Shown in pieces: positions 36,436 through 44,454 of a DNA stretch of 64,000 nt. The number at the start of each line of letters is the position of its first letter. Positions within the stretch are counted from its first letter, which is position 1. Origin of the DNA: Paludibacteraceae bacterium (GTDB lineage Bacteria; Bacteroidota; Bacteroidia; Bacteroidales; Paludibacteraceae); contig JAKSOA010000006.1 of the NCBI GenBank assembly GCA_024405875.1, forward strand, positions 31,071 through 95,070, written 5' to 3'. Below the pieces are notes generated by a model. The model was not told where the DNA came from, searched no databases, and was given only the letters and a program-made list of their open reading frames with translations. The translations under genes were made by a program, and so were the position numbers.

Positions 36436-36439
36436 TTTT

Positions 36440-36895
36440 ATGTCTGACCCACTGACTCCTGCACAGCGTCATAAGTGTATGGCAAGCATACACAGCAGTA
36501 GCACCAAGCCTGAGGTTAAGGTGAGGCGGTGGCTGTGGCGTGCGGGGTATAGGTACAGGCTGAATGTGAAGAGTGTGCCTGGCAAGGCCGATATAGTGCT
36601 CAGGCGGTATCATACCGCCATTTTTGTAAATGGGTGTTTTTGGCACGGGCATAATTGTGAGAAGTTCCGTCTGCCTAAGAGCAATACGGAGTTTTGGAGG
36701 GCTAAGATTGAGAGAAACAAGGCGAGAGACGCGGAGAACTATAAGACGCTTGCTGAGGCTGGCTGGCACATAATAGTGCTGTGGGAGTGCCAACTGACAT
36801 CGGGGAGGATAGATGAGACAATGAGGCAGGTGGGGTTACAACTCAGCAGGTGGTTGCTGGAAATAAATAAAAAACAATGTATCCTAAATTCATAA
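36440..36895 (+). CDS. vsr: Very short patch repair endonuclease Vsr
   Basis: The 151-residue protein has the Vsr landmarks: an N-terminal MASIHSSSTKPEVKVRRWLW, PGKADIVLRRYHTAIFVNGCFWHGH (with the zinc-binding histidine/cysteine cluster and catalytic Asp), and the WHIIVLWECQL end. Vsr nicks next to T:G mismatches caused by deamination of 5-methylcytosine, and so is a usual companion of C5 methyltransferases. It starts 4 bp after the nuclease stop, completing the operon, and overlaps the next small gene by 19 bp. Confidence 0.95.
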   Translation: MSDPLTPAQRHKCMASIHSSSTKPEVKVRRWLWRAGYRYRLNVKSVPGKADIVLRRYHTAIFVNGCFWHGHNCEKFRLPKSNTEFWRAKIERNKARDAENYKTLAEAGWHIIVLWECQLTSGRIDETMRQVGLQLSRWLLEINKKQCILNS

Positions 36896-37170
36896 TAACT
36901 ACAGACGGTGTGCTGAGGTTTGGAAGGGTTCACTTGCACAGGAATTTGCTTTACGCTGATGATTTGGGGTGTAATGGCGGTGGTTTTTGGGAGGTTGACC
37001 CTAATAGAAGCATAATTATTCTGCACGGCAGGTCGGCTGACTTTGGCGGCCCTGACTTTGGCAGTGGAGTGAGGTGTGTGGAGTGGGGCAGAGAGCTTAT
37101 GCCTATGCCGGTGTTCTACGCACCTAATTACCCAAATCTTGACCCGTTGGAGATAGTTTGGGTAGTGTGA
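36877..37170 (+). CDS. Small protein of unknown function overlapping vsr
   Basis: The 97-residue protein (MYPKFIITTDGVLRFGRVHLHRNLL, then a glycine-rich GGPDFGSGVRCVEWGREL) is beta-rich by composition and matches no family I recognise. It starts inside the end of vsr (19-bp overlap), so it belongs to the same operon. No signal peptide or membrane segment is present. Confidence 0.6.
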   Translation: MYPKFIITTDGVLRFGRVHLHRNLLYADDLGCNGGGFWEVDPNRSIIILHGRSADFGGPDFGSGVRCVEWGRELMPMPVFYAPNYPNLDPLEIVWVV

Positions 37171-37232
37171 TTAGATGAAGTTAAAAGTTTAGTTAAAAGT
37201 TCAGCCAAAAGTTCAAAAGTTCAGCCAAAAGT

Positions 37233-37263
37233 TTGAACTTTTGGATTTTTTATTTTATCTTTG
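37233..37263 (+). promoter_or_regulatory. Bacteroidota-type promoter for the AlbA_2 gene
   Basis: TTG at 37233-37235 and TATCTTTG at 37256-37263 are separated by 20 bp. The promoter lies in a short spacer containing three imperfect tandem copies of AAAAGTTCAGCC. It predicts transcription starting near 37270, about 13 nt before the ATG at 37283. Confidence 0.7.
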
Positions 37264-37282
37264 TGGAAAATATTAGGAAGAT

Positions 37283-38668
37283 ATGTTTACACCAGAGGAA
37301 TTGAAAGAGATAATAAGAGGTGGAGAAGGTATTAGGGTTGAGTTCAAAAGAAGTGTGCCGTCAAAGGTCAAGGAACTTACTGAAGAGGTTTGCGGTTTTG
37401 CCAATGCTGTGGGTGGCTATATATTCATCGGGGTAGATGATAATAATGTAATAGTGGGAGAGGATATCAATAATTCCAAAAGGGCTGCTATTGAGGGTTC
37501 AATTTCAGAAATATCTCCGACAGTAAACTATAATTTGTATAATGCAAATATAGAAGGGAAGAGTGTATGGGTGATTGAAGTCTTTATGGGTAAGGCAAAG
37601 CCATACGTGTTTTCAGGCTCAATTTATGTGAGAGATGGTGCTGTGTGCAGAAAGGTGACACGAGTTGATGATATGCGTTGTTTCTTTCAGGAAAACAATC
37701 AAATATATTTTGACTCCACTCCTATGCCAAAGGTGAACTTGATGTCTGAATTGGATGAATTTACATTTGGCTCTTTCAGGCAGATGGTAGGACTAAGCGG
37801 TGACGTGGATAATAAGCAGATTCTTGAGAATCTACAGTTGTTTACTGATGATGGTTTTGTAAAAAGCGGCGGAGTACTTTTTTTTGATGCATCACCTGAA
37901 AAATATTTCCCTCATGCGATGGTTCATTGTGTAAGTTTCAAAGGTATTGACAAATATTATATCCTTGATGACAAAATGTTTGGGGGAACTTTGTTCAATC
38001 AATACAACAGCACAATACAGTGGTTGCAAAGTAAATTGCAGGTTGCCTATAGTATAAACACAGCGGGTGCTCATGAAGAAATTTGGGAAATACCTGTACC
38101 CGTGTTCAGAGAGGCGGTTTTGAATGCACTCTTGCATCGTTCATATTACGAGCAGGGGGCTAATATTACTGTCGAATTATATGATGACAGAGTTGAAATA
38201 TCAAATCCCGGAGGGTTGTTACCTGCTGTCGCCAATCATTTCGGCAGACGCAGTTTTAGCCGTAACCCTATAGTTTTCAGTTTGTTTACTCGTATGCATC
38301 TGGTTGAACATATTGGTAGTGGCATTCCTCGTATGATAAATGAGATGATAAAAGTGGGTTTGCCTGAGCCTGAATTTGAGACAAAGGATATGTTCTCTGT
38401 AACACTATACAGACCTATTACCACCATTAATAAGGGTGTGAATATCTCTCAAACACTGACTGACCGTCAAGTTAATGTTATGAACATAATAAAGAAGAAT
38501 CCAAATATTACTATGGATGAGGCTGGACAACTTATGAATTTAGGCAGGACCACCATATATCAGACATTAAAAGAGTTAAAGCAGATGGGTCTTGTCTGTT
38601 TCACAGGACGCAAGTCAAGTGGTACATGGATGGTATGTGAAGAACCGTTTAAATGGAAATTAAAATAA
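37283..38668 (+). CDS. AlbA_2/Schlafen-type DNA-binding protein with ATPase-like and winged-helix domains
   Basis: A 461-residue putative transcriptional regulator or helicase-like protein. The N-terminal AlbA_2 (Schlafen) motif is EFKRSVPSKVKELTEEVCGFANAVGGYIFIGVDD. The central segment REAVLNALLHRSYYEQGANI and VEISNPGG resembles the HATPase_c_4 domain. The last 70 residues (TDRQVNVMNIIKKNPNITMDEAGQLMN) form a winged helix-turn-helix. It has its own promoter and lies between the restriction operon and the sirtuin gene. Relatives are found both as regulators and near defence genes, so a defence link cannot be assumed. Confidence 0.8.
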   Translation: MFTPEELKEIIRGGEGIRVEFKRSVPSKVKELTEEVCGFANAVGGYIFIGVDDNNVIVGEDINNSKRAAIEGSISEISPTVNYNLYNANIEGKSVWVIEVFMGKAKPYVFSGSIYVRDGAVCRKVTRVDDMRCFFQENNQIYFDSTPMPKVNLMSELDEFTFGSFRQMVGLSGDVDNKQILENLQLFTDDGFVKSGGVLFFDASPEKYFPHAMVHCVSFKGIDKYYILDDKMFGGTLFNQYNSTIQWLQSKLQVAYSINTAGAHEEIWEIPVPVFREAVLNALLHRSYYEQGANITVELYDDRVEISNPGGLLPAVANHFGRRSFSRNPIVFSLFTRMHLVEHIGSGIPRMINEMIKVGLPEPEFETKDMFSVTLYRPITTINKGVNISQTLTDRQVNVMNIIKKNPNITMDEAGQLMNLGRTTIYQTLKELKQMGLVCFTGRKSSGTWMVCEEPFKWKLK

Positions 38669-38673
38669 AGACT

Positions 38674-39390
38674 ATGGAAAAGAGAGTACCAAACATTGTA
38701 GTGTTTACGGGGGCGGGAGTCTCCGCAGACAGTGGTATAGCCACGTTCCGTGATAGTGACGGACTATGGGCTAATCACCGTATAGAGGAGGTTTGCACGG
38801 CTGAGGCTATGGTGTGGAACCGCAAGGGTGTCATAGATTTTTATAATGAGCGCCGTAAGGAACTTATGGAGAAGAGCCCCAATGCCGCCCATACCGCTAT
38901 TGCAAGCCTTGAGCGTCACTTTCCTGTGCAGGTCATAACGCAGAATGTTGATGATTTGCACGAGCGTGCGGGCAGTACGCATATAACACACCTGCACGGA
39001 GAACTTATGAAATTGCGAAGCAGCAATGATGAGACCGCCACAGTTCCCATCACCACTTGGAAACAGGAGTATGACGCCCGTCACCCCGATGGCTCGCTGT
39101 TAAGACCTTTCATAGTATTCTTTGGTGAGAGTGTGCCAAACCTGAGCAAGGCTATTGAGATAACCCGGACGGCAGATATATTCATAGTTGTAGGCACGTC
39201 ATTAAAAGTATATCCGGCGGCGTCACTGCTTCAATATGTGAGAAACGGAGTTCCAGTCTATTTGGTTGACCCAGGTGAGCCAGACCTTTACGGAGTGGGT
39301 GAGCCATTCACATTTATAAAGAAGAGGGCGGCTGAGGGAGTACCTGAACTTGTTCAGCAACTCATATCAAAATATTTTATATCTTTGTGA
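38674..39390 (+). CDS. cobB: NAD-dependent protein deacylase, sirtuin (CobB family)
   Basis: The 238-residue protein removes acyl groups from lysine using NAD. Motifs are GAGVSADSGIATFRDSDGLW, QNVDDLHERAGSTH, the catalytic histidine in THLHGELM, FFGESVPN and VGTSLKVYPAASLL. The small domain that usually holds four zinc-binding cysteines reads KLRSSNDETATVPITTWKQ and has no cysteine, so the zinc site is absent, as in some class III bacterial sirtuins. The ATG at 38674 is preferred because an upstream in-frame codon (38653) lies inside the preceding gene. Confidence 0.88.
   Translation: MEKRVPNIVVFTGAGVSADSGIATFRDSDGLWANHRIEEVCTAEAMVWNRKGVIDFYNERRKELMEKSPNAAHTAIASLERHFPVQVITQNVDDLHERAGSTHITHLHGELMKLRSSNDETATVPITTWKQEYDARHPDGSLLRPFIVFFGESVPNLSKAIEITRTADIFIVVGTSLKVYPAASLLQYVRNGVPVYLVDPGEPDLYGVGEPFTFIKKRAAEGVPELVQQLISKYFISL
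39380..39387 (+). promoter_or_regulatory. -7 element ahead of the HU gene
   Basis: TATCTTTG overlaps the end of cobB and lies about 37 bp before the HU start. No TTG at the proper distance is evident, so it is a partial match only. Confidence 0.4.
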
Positions 39391-39423
39391 AAAATTATTA
39401 TTTTTGAATCAGCGAGATAAGAT

Positions 39424-39696
39424 ATGAACAAGACGGATTTAGTTAATGCCATAGCGGCAAATTCAGGGCTCTCAAAAGTAGATGCCAAGAAAGCGCTTGA
39501 CGCCTTTGTAAAGGTAGTGTCATACCAACTTAAGAGAGGTGAGAAGGTTTCAATTGTGGGATTCGGGTCATTCCAAACCACTGACCGCAAGGCTCGTACG
39601 GGAGTTAATCCCGCCACACAACAGCAGATGAAGATTGAGGCAAAGCGTGTCGTTAAGTTCAAGGCTGGTGCCGAACTTGCTGACAAAGTAAAATAA
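39424..39696 (+). CDS. HU family DNA-binding protein
   Basis: A 90-residue histone-like protein with the typical NKTDLVNAIAANSGLSKVDAKKAL dimer helices, GFGSFQTTDRKARTGVNP beta-arm base and VVKFKAGAELADKV end. It bends and compacts DNA as a dimer. The argS gene follows after 7 bp. Confidence 0.95.
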   Translation: MNKTDLVNAIAANSGLSKVDAKKALDAFVKVVSYQLKRGEKVSIVGFGSFQTTDRKARTGVNPATQQQMKIEAKRVVKFKAGAELADKVK

Positions 39697-39703
39697 AAAT
39701 TCT

Positions 39704-41488
39704 ATGGAACAAGAGATTCTAAATAAAGTTGTAGAGGCGGTAAAAAGCCTCTACGGAGTTGATATTGAGAGTTCTATACTCTCACTGAGCAAAACCAGGA
39801 AAGAGTATGCCGGTGATTTGACATTGGTGGTATTCCCTCTTTTGAAGATTTCACATCAGAAGCCGGAGGATACAGCCGAAGCCATCGGGGCATATCTAAA
39901 GGAGAACTGCTCTGTAGTGGCAGATTTTAATGTTATAAAGGGTTTTCTGAACCTTGTGCTTAACCAGACCTGCTGGGTTGATACGCTGATGGCTATTGAC
40001 GCTGACGCAAACTTTGGTTTCAAGCCTGTTACTGACGCCTCTCCGCTCTATATGGTTGAGTATTCGTCACCTAACACAAACAAACCGCTGCATCTTGGAC
40101 ATTTGCGTAACAACCTGCTTGGTTTCAGTCTCTCAAAGATTTTGGAGGCTAACGGCTACAAGGTGGTAAAGACCAATATTGTAAATGACCGTGGCATACA
40201 CATCTGCAAGTCAATGCTTGCCTGGCTAAAGCACGGAAACGGCGCCACACCTGACTCTACGGGCATAAAAGGAGACCATTTGGTGGGTGATTACTATGTT
40301 GCCTTTGACAAGGACTACAAGGCTCAGATTAAGGAACTTATGGCAAAGGGAATGAGTGAGGACGATGCTAAGGCAGAGGCTCCAATCATTAAAGAGGCGC
40401 AGGAGATGCTGCGTAAGTGGGAGGCAGGAGACTCAGAGGTGCGCGCCCTTTGGCAAAAGATGAACAATTGGGTTTATGCCGGTTTTGACGCCACCTACAA
40501 GCGTATGGGCGTAGGTTTTGATAAGATATATTATGAGTCTGACACCTACTTGGTAGGTAAGAAAAAGGTGGAAGAGGGTCTTGAGAAGGGCATCTTTTAT
40601 CGTCGCCCCGATGGCTCAGTTTGGGCTGACCTTACAAAAGACGGACTTGATGAGAAACTACTTCTCCGCTCAGACGGCACTTCAGTCTATATGACACAGG
40701 ATATAGGAACCGCCACACTACGTTTCTCAGACTACAACATAGACAAGATGATTTATGTTGTGGGAAATGAGCAGAACTACCACTTTCAGGTTCTCTCTTT
40801 GCTGCTTGACAAACTTGGTTTCTCATTCGGCAAGGATTTGGTTCACTTCTCTTACGGTATGGTGGAGTTGCCGGAGGGTAAGATGAAGAGCCGTGAAGGT
40901 ACTGTAGTTGACTCCGATGACCTTATGGATGAGATGGTTACAACCGCCACTCAAATTTCAAAGGAACTAGGCAAACTTGACGGACTTACAGAAGAAGAGA
41001 TTGCCGCTACCTGTGAGATGATTGGTATGGGTGCTCTCAAATATTTTCTGTTGAAGGTTGACCCACGCAAGAATATGGTATTCAATCCTAAAGAGTCAAT
41101 AGATTTTAACGGCAACACAGGCTCATTCATACAATATACTCACGCCCGTATAAAATCAGTATTGCGTAAGGCTGCTGAGAGCGGTGTGTCTGCCGGTGCC
41201 TTGCAAAAAGATTTGCAACTCAGTGACAAGGAGGCAGGGCTTGTTCAAACCCTTGCAGCGTTTCCATCTGTTGTTGCTCAGGCAGGTGCGGAGTACAGCC
41301 CAAGTCAGATTGCAAACTACACCTATGATTTGGTTAAGCAGTATAACCAATTCTACCACGATTTCCAGATACTTAAGGAGGAGAATGCCGCACTGCGAGA
41401 CTTCCGTCTGATGCTCTCAGCCAATGTTGCAAAGGTCATTAAAAATGCAATGAGCCTTTTGGGCATCAGCGTTCCTGAGAAGATGTAA
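39704..41488 (+). CDS. argS: Arginyl-tRNA synthetase
   Basis: The 594-residue class I synthetase has the HIGH-like motif PLHLGHLRN at about residue 128. The KMSKS equivalent is degenerate (GKMKSREGTVV), as is usual in ArgRS. An N-terminal Add-1 domain and the C-terminal anticodon-binding helical domain (SIDFNGNTGSFIQYTHARI through the KNAMSLLGI end) are present. The length is normal. It is probably co-transcribed with HU. Confidence 0.97.
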   Translation: MEQEILNKVVEAVKSLYGVDIESSILSLSKTRKEYAGDLTLVVFPLLKISHQKPEDTAEAIGAYLKENCSVVADFNVIKGFLNLVLNQTCWVDTLMAIDADANFGFKPVTDASPLYMVEYSSPNTNKPLHLGHLRNNLLGFSLSKILEANGYKVVKTNIVNDRGIHICKSMLAWLKHGNGATPDSTGIKGDHLVGDYYVAFDKDYKAQIKELMAKGMSEDDAKAEAPIIKEAQEMLRKWEAGDSEVRALWQKMNNWVYAGFDATYKRMGVGFDKIYYESDTYLVGKKKVEEGLEKGIFYRRPDGSVWADLTKDGLDEKLLLRSDGTSVYMTQDIGTATLRFSDYNIDKMIYVVGNEQNYHFQVLSLLLDKLGFSFGKDLVHFSYGMVELPEGKMKSREGTVVDSDDLMDEMVTTATQISKELGKLDGLTEEEIAATCEMIGMGALKYFLLKVDPRKNMVFNPKESIDFNGNTGSFIQYTHARIKSVLRKAAESGVSAGALQKDLQLSDKEAGLVQTLAAFPSVVAQAGAEYSPSQIANYTYDLVKQYNQFYHDFQILKEENAALRDFRLMLSANVAKVIKNAMSLLGISVPEKM

Positions 41489-41496
41489 ATTTTATA

Positions 41497-41540
41497 CGTC
41501 ATTCTGAACCTTGTGGAACAAGGTGAAGAATCTCAAGATG
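41497..41540 (+). repeat. GTCATTCTGA-type intergenic repeat
   Basis: CGTCATTCTGAACC...GAAGAATCTCAAGATG belongs to the same family as the element at 48375. Short stems such as CCTTGTGG-AACAAGG occur inside. It lies between argS and the HD gene and overlaps an earlier in-frame start, so the HD start is placed after it. Confidence 0.55.
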
Positions 41541-41548
41541 TTAGCATA

Positions 41549-42109
41549 ATGGATTATATAGAGGATTATAATTGGAGTATCGGGGTAATAGAGCGGTTCT
41601 ACACTAAGGGAACTGAACTGTACAAAATACTTACAGAGCATAGCAAGAAGGTTGCTGACCGTGCGGTGCAAGTGTTGGAGGCTCACCCTGAGATTAAGGC
41701 TGACGGCAGTTTCATATACCGTGCCGCAATGCTCCACGATATTGGAATTATAAAGACTAACGCCCCGTCAATATGCTGTGAGGGCACGGAACCTTATATC
41801 TGCCACGGCTATTTAGGCGCCGATATGCTACGCTCCATAGGCTTGCATCAGTATGCCTTTGTTGCTGAACGGCACACAGGCACAGGACTTACAAGAGAGT
41901 ACATAGTGGAGCACGGTCTTCCGCTACCGCTTGACCGTACCTATATGCCAGAGAGTATAGAGGAAAAGATAGTATGTTATGCAGATAAATTCTACTCCAA
42001 AACAAAACTCTACAACTGCAAAGACGCCGCAGCCGTCAGAGTCTCACTTCAGAAATTCGGAGATGACACAATAGAGCGGTTTAATCTGCTGGACGCAATG
42101 TTTAATTAA
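41549..42109 (+). CDS. HD-domain phosphohydrolase-like protein
   Basis: A protein of 186 residues from the ATG at 41549, with the HD metal motif: histidine in TEHSKKVADRAVQVLE, HD in AAMLHDIGIIK, a further histidine in ERHTGTGL and Asp in VCYADKFYSKT. This fits the YqeK-like or uncharacterised HDIG group that cleaves nucleotides or phosphate esters. The ATG is chosen over 41513, which lies in an intergenic repeat. The last codons (ATG TTT AAT TAA) lie inside the left arm of the 125-bp inverted repeat. Confidence 0.8.
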   Translation: MDYIEDYNWSIGVIERFYTKGTELYKILTEHSKKVADRAVQVLEAHPEIKADGSFIYRAAMLHDIGIIKTNAPSICCEGTEPYICHGYLGADMLRSIGLHQYAFVAERHTGTGLTREYIVEHGLPLPLDRTYMPESIEEKIVCYADKFYSKTKLYNCKDAAAVRVSLQKFGDDTIERFNLLDAMFN

Positions 42110-42218
42110 CAATTAACATAATTCGCCTGTTCGTCATATCGAACGAAGTGAGATATCTTTATTAAGATCTCTCGCTAACGCTCGAGATGACGGGAGGGAC
42201 TCGAGATGACGGAATGGG
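42094..42218. repeat. Inverted repeat, left arm, bracketing ctp
   Basis: This segment is the near-exact reverse complement of 43882-44013, apart from an 8-bp insertion and scattered substitutions. Each arm includes a long palindrome, CGTCATATCGAACG...GAGATATCTT-TATT-AAGATCTC...CGAGATGACG, of roughly 29-bp stems. The arm also covers the stop codon of the neighbouring HD gene. Confidence 0.85.
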
Positions 42219-43850
42219 TCACTTGCAATACTCTAATGCCTTCTTTATAGTCTCATCCGTCTGATTGTAGATAGGGTAGAAACCGCTGTCACCTAATATG
42301 TTACGAGCGATATACGCTTGCAGAATGTTCTCAATAGGTGCGCGCGCCGCCTCAAAGTCAGCATCGGAGTACTCCACCTTTTTAGAGGCGAGATATTTTT
42401 TGAACTCAGAAATATAGTCGCTCTTTTGAATATGCTTCTGCATAGACTGCCAATCCTTTATTTTGCTTAGGTTGGCACGATGCTGGTCAGCGTATTGGAA
42501 TGAGAATCCATATAAATGGCTGCTCAGAGACAAATCCTTGTAGAACTTATTATAGACAGTTGTGTCCTGTGCCACAAAATAGTCCGGCATAATACCACCA
42601 CCGCCATATACAGTACGTCCAAGACGTGTGTGGAACTCAAGAGAGTCTGCCAACGTAATGCTGTCAGAGGCAAAGAACTCACCACGGTCATAACGCTCAA
42701 CAATATCGGCCTCATACTTGTCTATCTCACCCTGCTTATACGGTTTTTGTATGCAACGTCCGCTTGGAGTGTAGTAACGTGATGTTGTAAGCCTTATCTC
42801 AGAGCCGTCAGTAAGCGGAATCTGCTGTTGCACAAGACCCTTGCCAAATGAGCGACGACCTATGATAACACCTTTGTCCAAATCCTGTATGGCACCAGAG
42901 AAAATCTCACTTGCAGAGGCGGAGAACTCATTAATAAGCACACACACCTTGTAGCCCTTGAAACGTCCGTAACCGTCAGCATATACATTTTGGCGGGGCG
43001 AATGCAAACCCTCAGTATAGACTATGAGGTCACCCTCATCAAGGAACTCATTAACCATTTGAATAACAGCCGATAGGTATCCGCCGCCATTATAACGCAG
43101 GTCAATGATAAACTCTTTTGCACCTTGCTTGCTAAGGTCTGTGAGACCCGTCATAAACTCAGTGTATGTGTTTGCTCCAAAACGGCTTATCTTCAGATAT
43201 CCAACCTGCGGAGCAATCATATAGTAAATGTCAATACTGTTTACAGGTATGTCATCACGCTTAATTGTGAACGGAATAGGCTCTGCAACGCCCGCCCGCT
43301 TAATCTTAACATTCACAAATGTTCCCTTCTTGCCACGCAAGGTTTTGAGCACCTTGTTATTAGTTATGCTGTCACCTGTAAACGCCTTGCCATCCACATC
43401 AATAATTCTGTCGCCCGGACGTATTCCAAGCCTCTCTGACGGACCGCCGGCAATAACGTCAACCACCATAATGGTGTCATTCTGAATATTGAATTGTACC
43501 CCGATTCCAGAGAAGGAACCATCTAAATCCTCGTGAGATTCCTCCACCTCTGCGGCTGGAACGTATGCTGAGTGAGGGTCAAGATTGTGCATAATCTCAG
43601 GCAGTATTGCATCTGTAAGGTTCTGAACATCAATAGTATCCACATACGCCTGGTCAAGCAGTGTGAGTATGGCGTTGATTTTCCCGAATGAATTTTGTGT
43701 GCCTCCGTATATGGGAGGGTTGTTATATGTGTTGTCTGTTACAGGGTACGCCGCCCTGTCAGCCATATTCTCACCTATGGCAATACCAACTATCAAAGCC
43801 ACTGCGGCAAACACAGCCACTAATATCGGAATCAAAACCTTATTTTTCAT
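42219..43850 (-). CDS. C-terminal processing peptidase (S41 family, Ctp)
   Basis: The 543-residue protein starts with a membrane anchor or signal (KNKVLIPILVAVFAAVALIVG). A PDZ domain follows (GSFSGIGVQFNIQNDTIMVVDVIAGGPSERLGIRPGDRI), then the S41 catalytic core with the serine in INEFSASASEIFSG and the lysine in RRSFGKGLVQQQ. It cleaves C-terminal regions of envelope proteins in the periplasm. The ATG at 43850 is chosen because the longer frame to 43886 begins inside the right inverted-repeat arm and reads MGLEMTENLLST, which is not signal-like. The C-terminal 120 residues are extra to the minimal family core. Confidence 0.92.
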   Translation of the reverse strand: MKNKVLIPILVAVFAAVALIVGIAIGENMADRAAYPVTDNTYNNPPIYGGTQNSFGKINAILTLLDQAYVDTIDVQNLTDAILPEIMHNLDPHSAYVPAAEVEESHEDLDGSFSGIGVQFNIQNDTIMVVDVIAGGPSERLGIRPGDRIIDVDGKAFTGDSITNNKVLKTLRGKKGTFVNVKIKRAGVAEPIPFTIKRDDIPVNSIDIYYMIAPQVGYLKISRFGANTYTEFMTGLTDLSKQGAKEFIIDLRYNGGGYLSAVIQMVNEFLDEGDLIVYTEGLHSPRQNVYADGYGRFKGYKVCVLINEFSASASEIFSGAIQDLDKGVIIGRRSFGKGLVQQQIPLTDGSEIRLTTSRYYTPSGRCIQKPYKQGEIDKYEADIVERYDRGEFFASDSITLADSLEFHTRLGRTVYGGGGIMPDYFVAQDTTVYNKFYKDLSLSSHLYGFSFQYADQHRANLSKIKDWQSMQKHIQKSDYISEFKKYLASKKVEYSDADFEAARAPIENILQAYIARNILGDSGFYPIYNQTDETIKKALEYCK

Positions 43851-43881
43851 AGTTGAAAGTAAATTCTCCGTCATCTCGAGC

Positions 43882-44013
43882 CCCATCCCGTCATCTCGAG
43901 TCCCTCACGTCATCTCGAGCGTTAGCGAGAGATCTTAATAAAGATATCTCACTCCGTTCGATATGACGAATAGGCTAATTATGTTAATTGTTAATTATTA
44001 ATTAAACATTGCG
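43882..44013. repeat. Inverted repeat, right arm, bracketing ctp
   Basis: The counterpart of 42094-42218 in reverse orientation. It includes the last codons of the dCMP deaminase gene, which mirror those of the HD gene (CAATGTTTAATTAA in both). Several GTCATCTCGAG units at 43870-43920 are tandem partial copies of the same element. Confidence 0.85.
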
Positions 44014-44425
44014 TTACTTCCACGCCCGCTCTCTTTAGAAGTTCCAGACCATCAGGAGTGTGGTACGCCTCACCATAAACAACACGTTTGATGCCAGATT
44101 GTATTATAAGTTTGGCACACTCAATGCACGGTGATGTGGTTACATACATTGTAGCGCCCTCACTGCTGTTATTTGAGCGAGCCACCTTTGTAATGGCATT
44201 AGCCTCTGCGTGCAGTACGTATGGCTTTGTGCGTCCGGTCACATCATCTTCACAAATATTCTCAAATCCGCAAGGAGTGCCGTTGTAGCCATCTGATATT
44301 ATCATCTTGTCCTTTACAAGCAACGCACCCACCTGCCGACGTTCACAATACGAGTTCCCCGCCCATATCTGCGCCATCTGCATATACCTTCTATCAAGTT
44401 GTTCTTGCTTCTCCTTTGAAGTCAT
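43991..44425 (-). CDS. dCMP deaminase family protein (ComEB-like)
   Basis: The 144-residue protein has the zinc-binding cytidine-deaminase motifs HAEANAITKVARSN and TTSPCIECAKLIIQSG, the first with the catalytic glutamate, and ends GVEVTQCLINN. It converts dCMP to dUMP for thymidylate synthesis. Its stop lies within the right inverted-repeat arm. Both key zinc cysteines and the histidine are intact. Confidence 0.9.
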   Translation of the reverse strand: MTSKEKQEQLDRRYMQMAQIWAGNSYCERRQVGALLVKDKMIISDGYNGTPCGFENICEDDVTGRTKPYVLHAEANAITKVARSNNSSEGATMYVTTSPCIECAKLIIQSGIKRVVYGEAYHTPDGLELLKRAGVEVTQCLINN

Positions 44426-44454
44426 ATATTAATTGTTAATTATTAATTATTAAT

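Noticed and set aside
26072-36895. Interpretation as a Mza-type system because of the GHKL protein
   Set aside because: The MutL-like match is only to the GHKL fold in general, and the Z1/AIPR partners are not seen; two C5 methyltransferases with an McrB-like NTPase and LlaJI-type nuclease fit LlaJI better.
43851-43886. Extension of ctp to 43886
   Set aside because: It begins inside the right inverted-repeat arm and does not fit a signal sequence; 43850 does.
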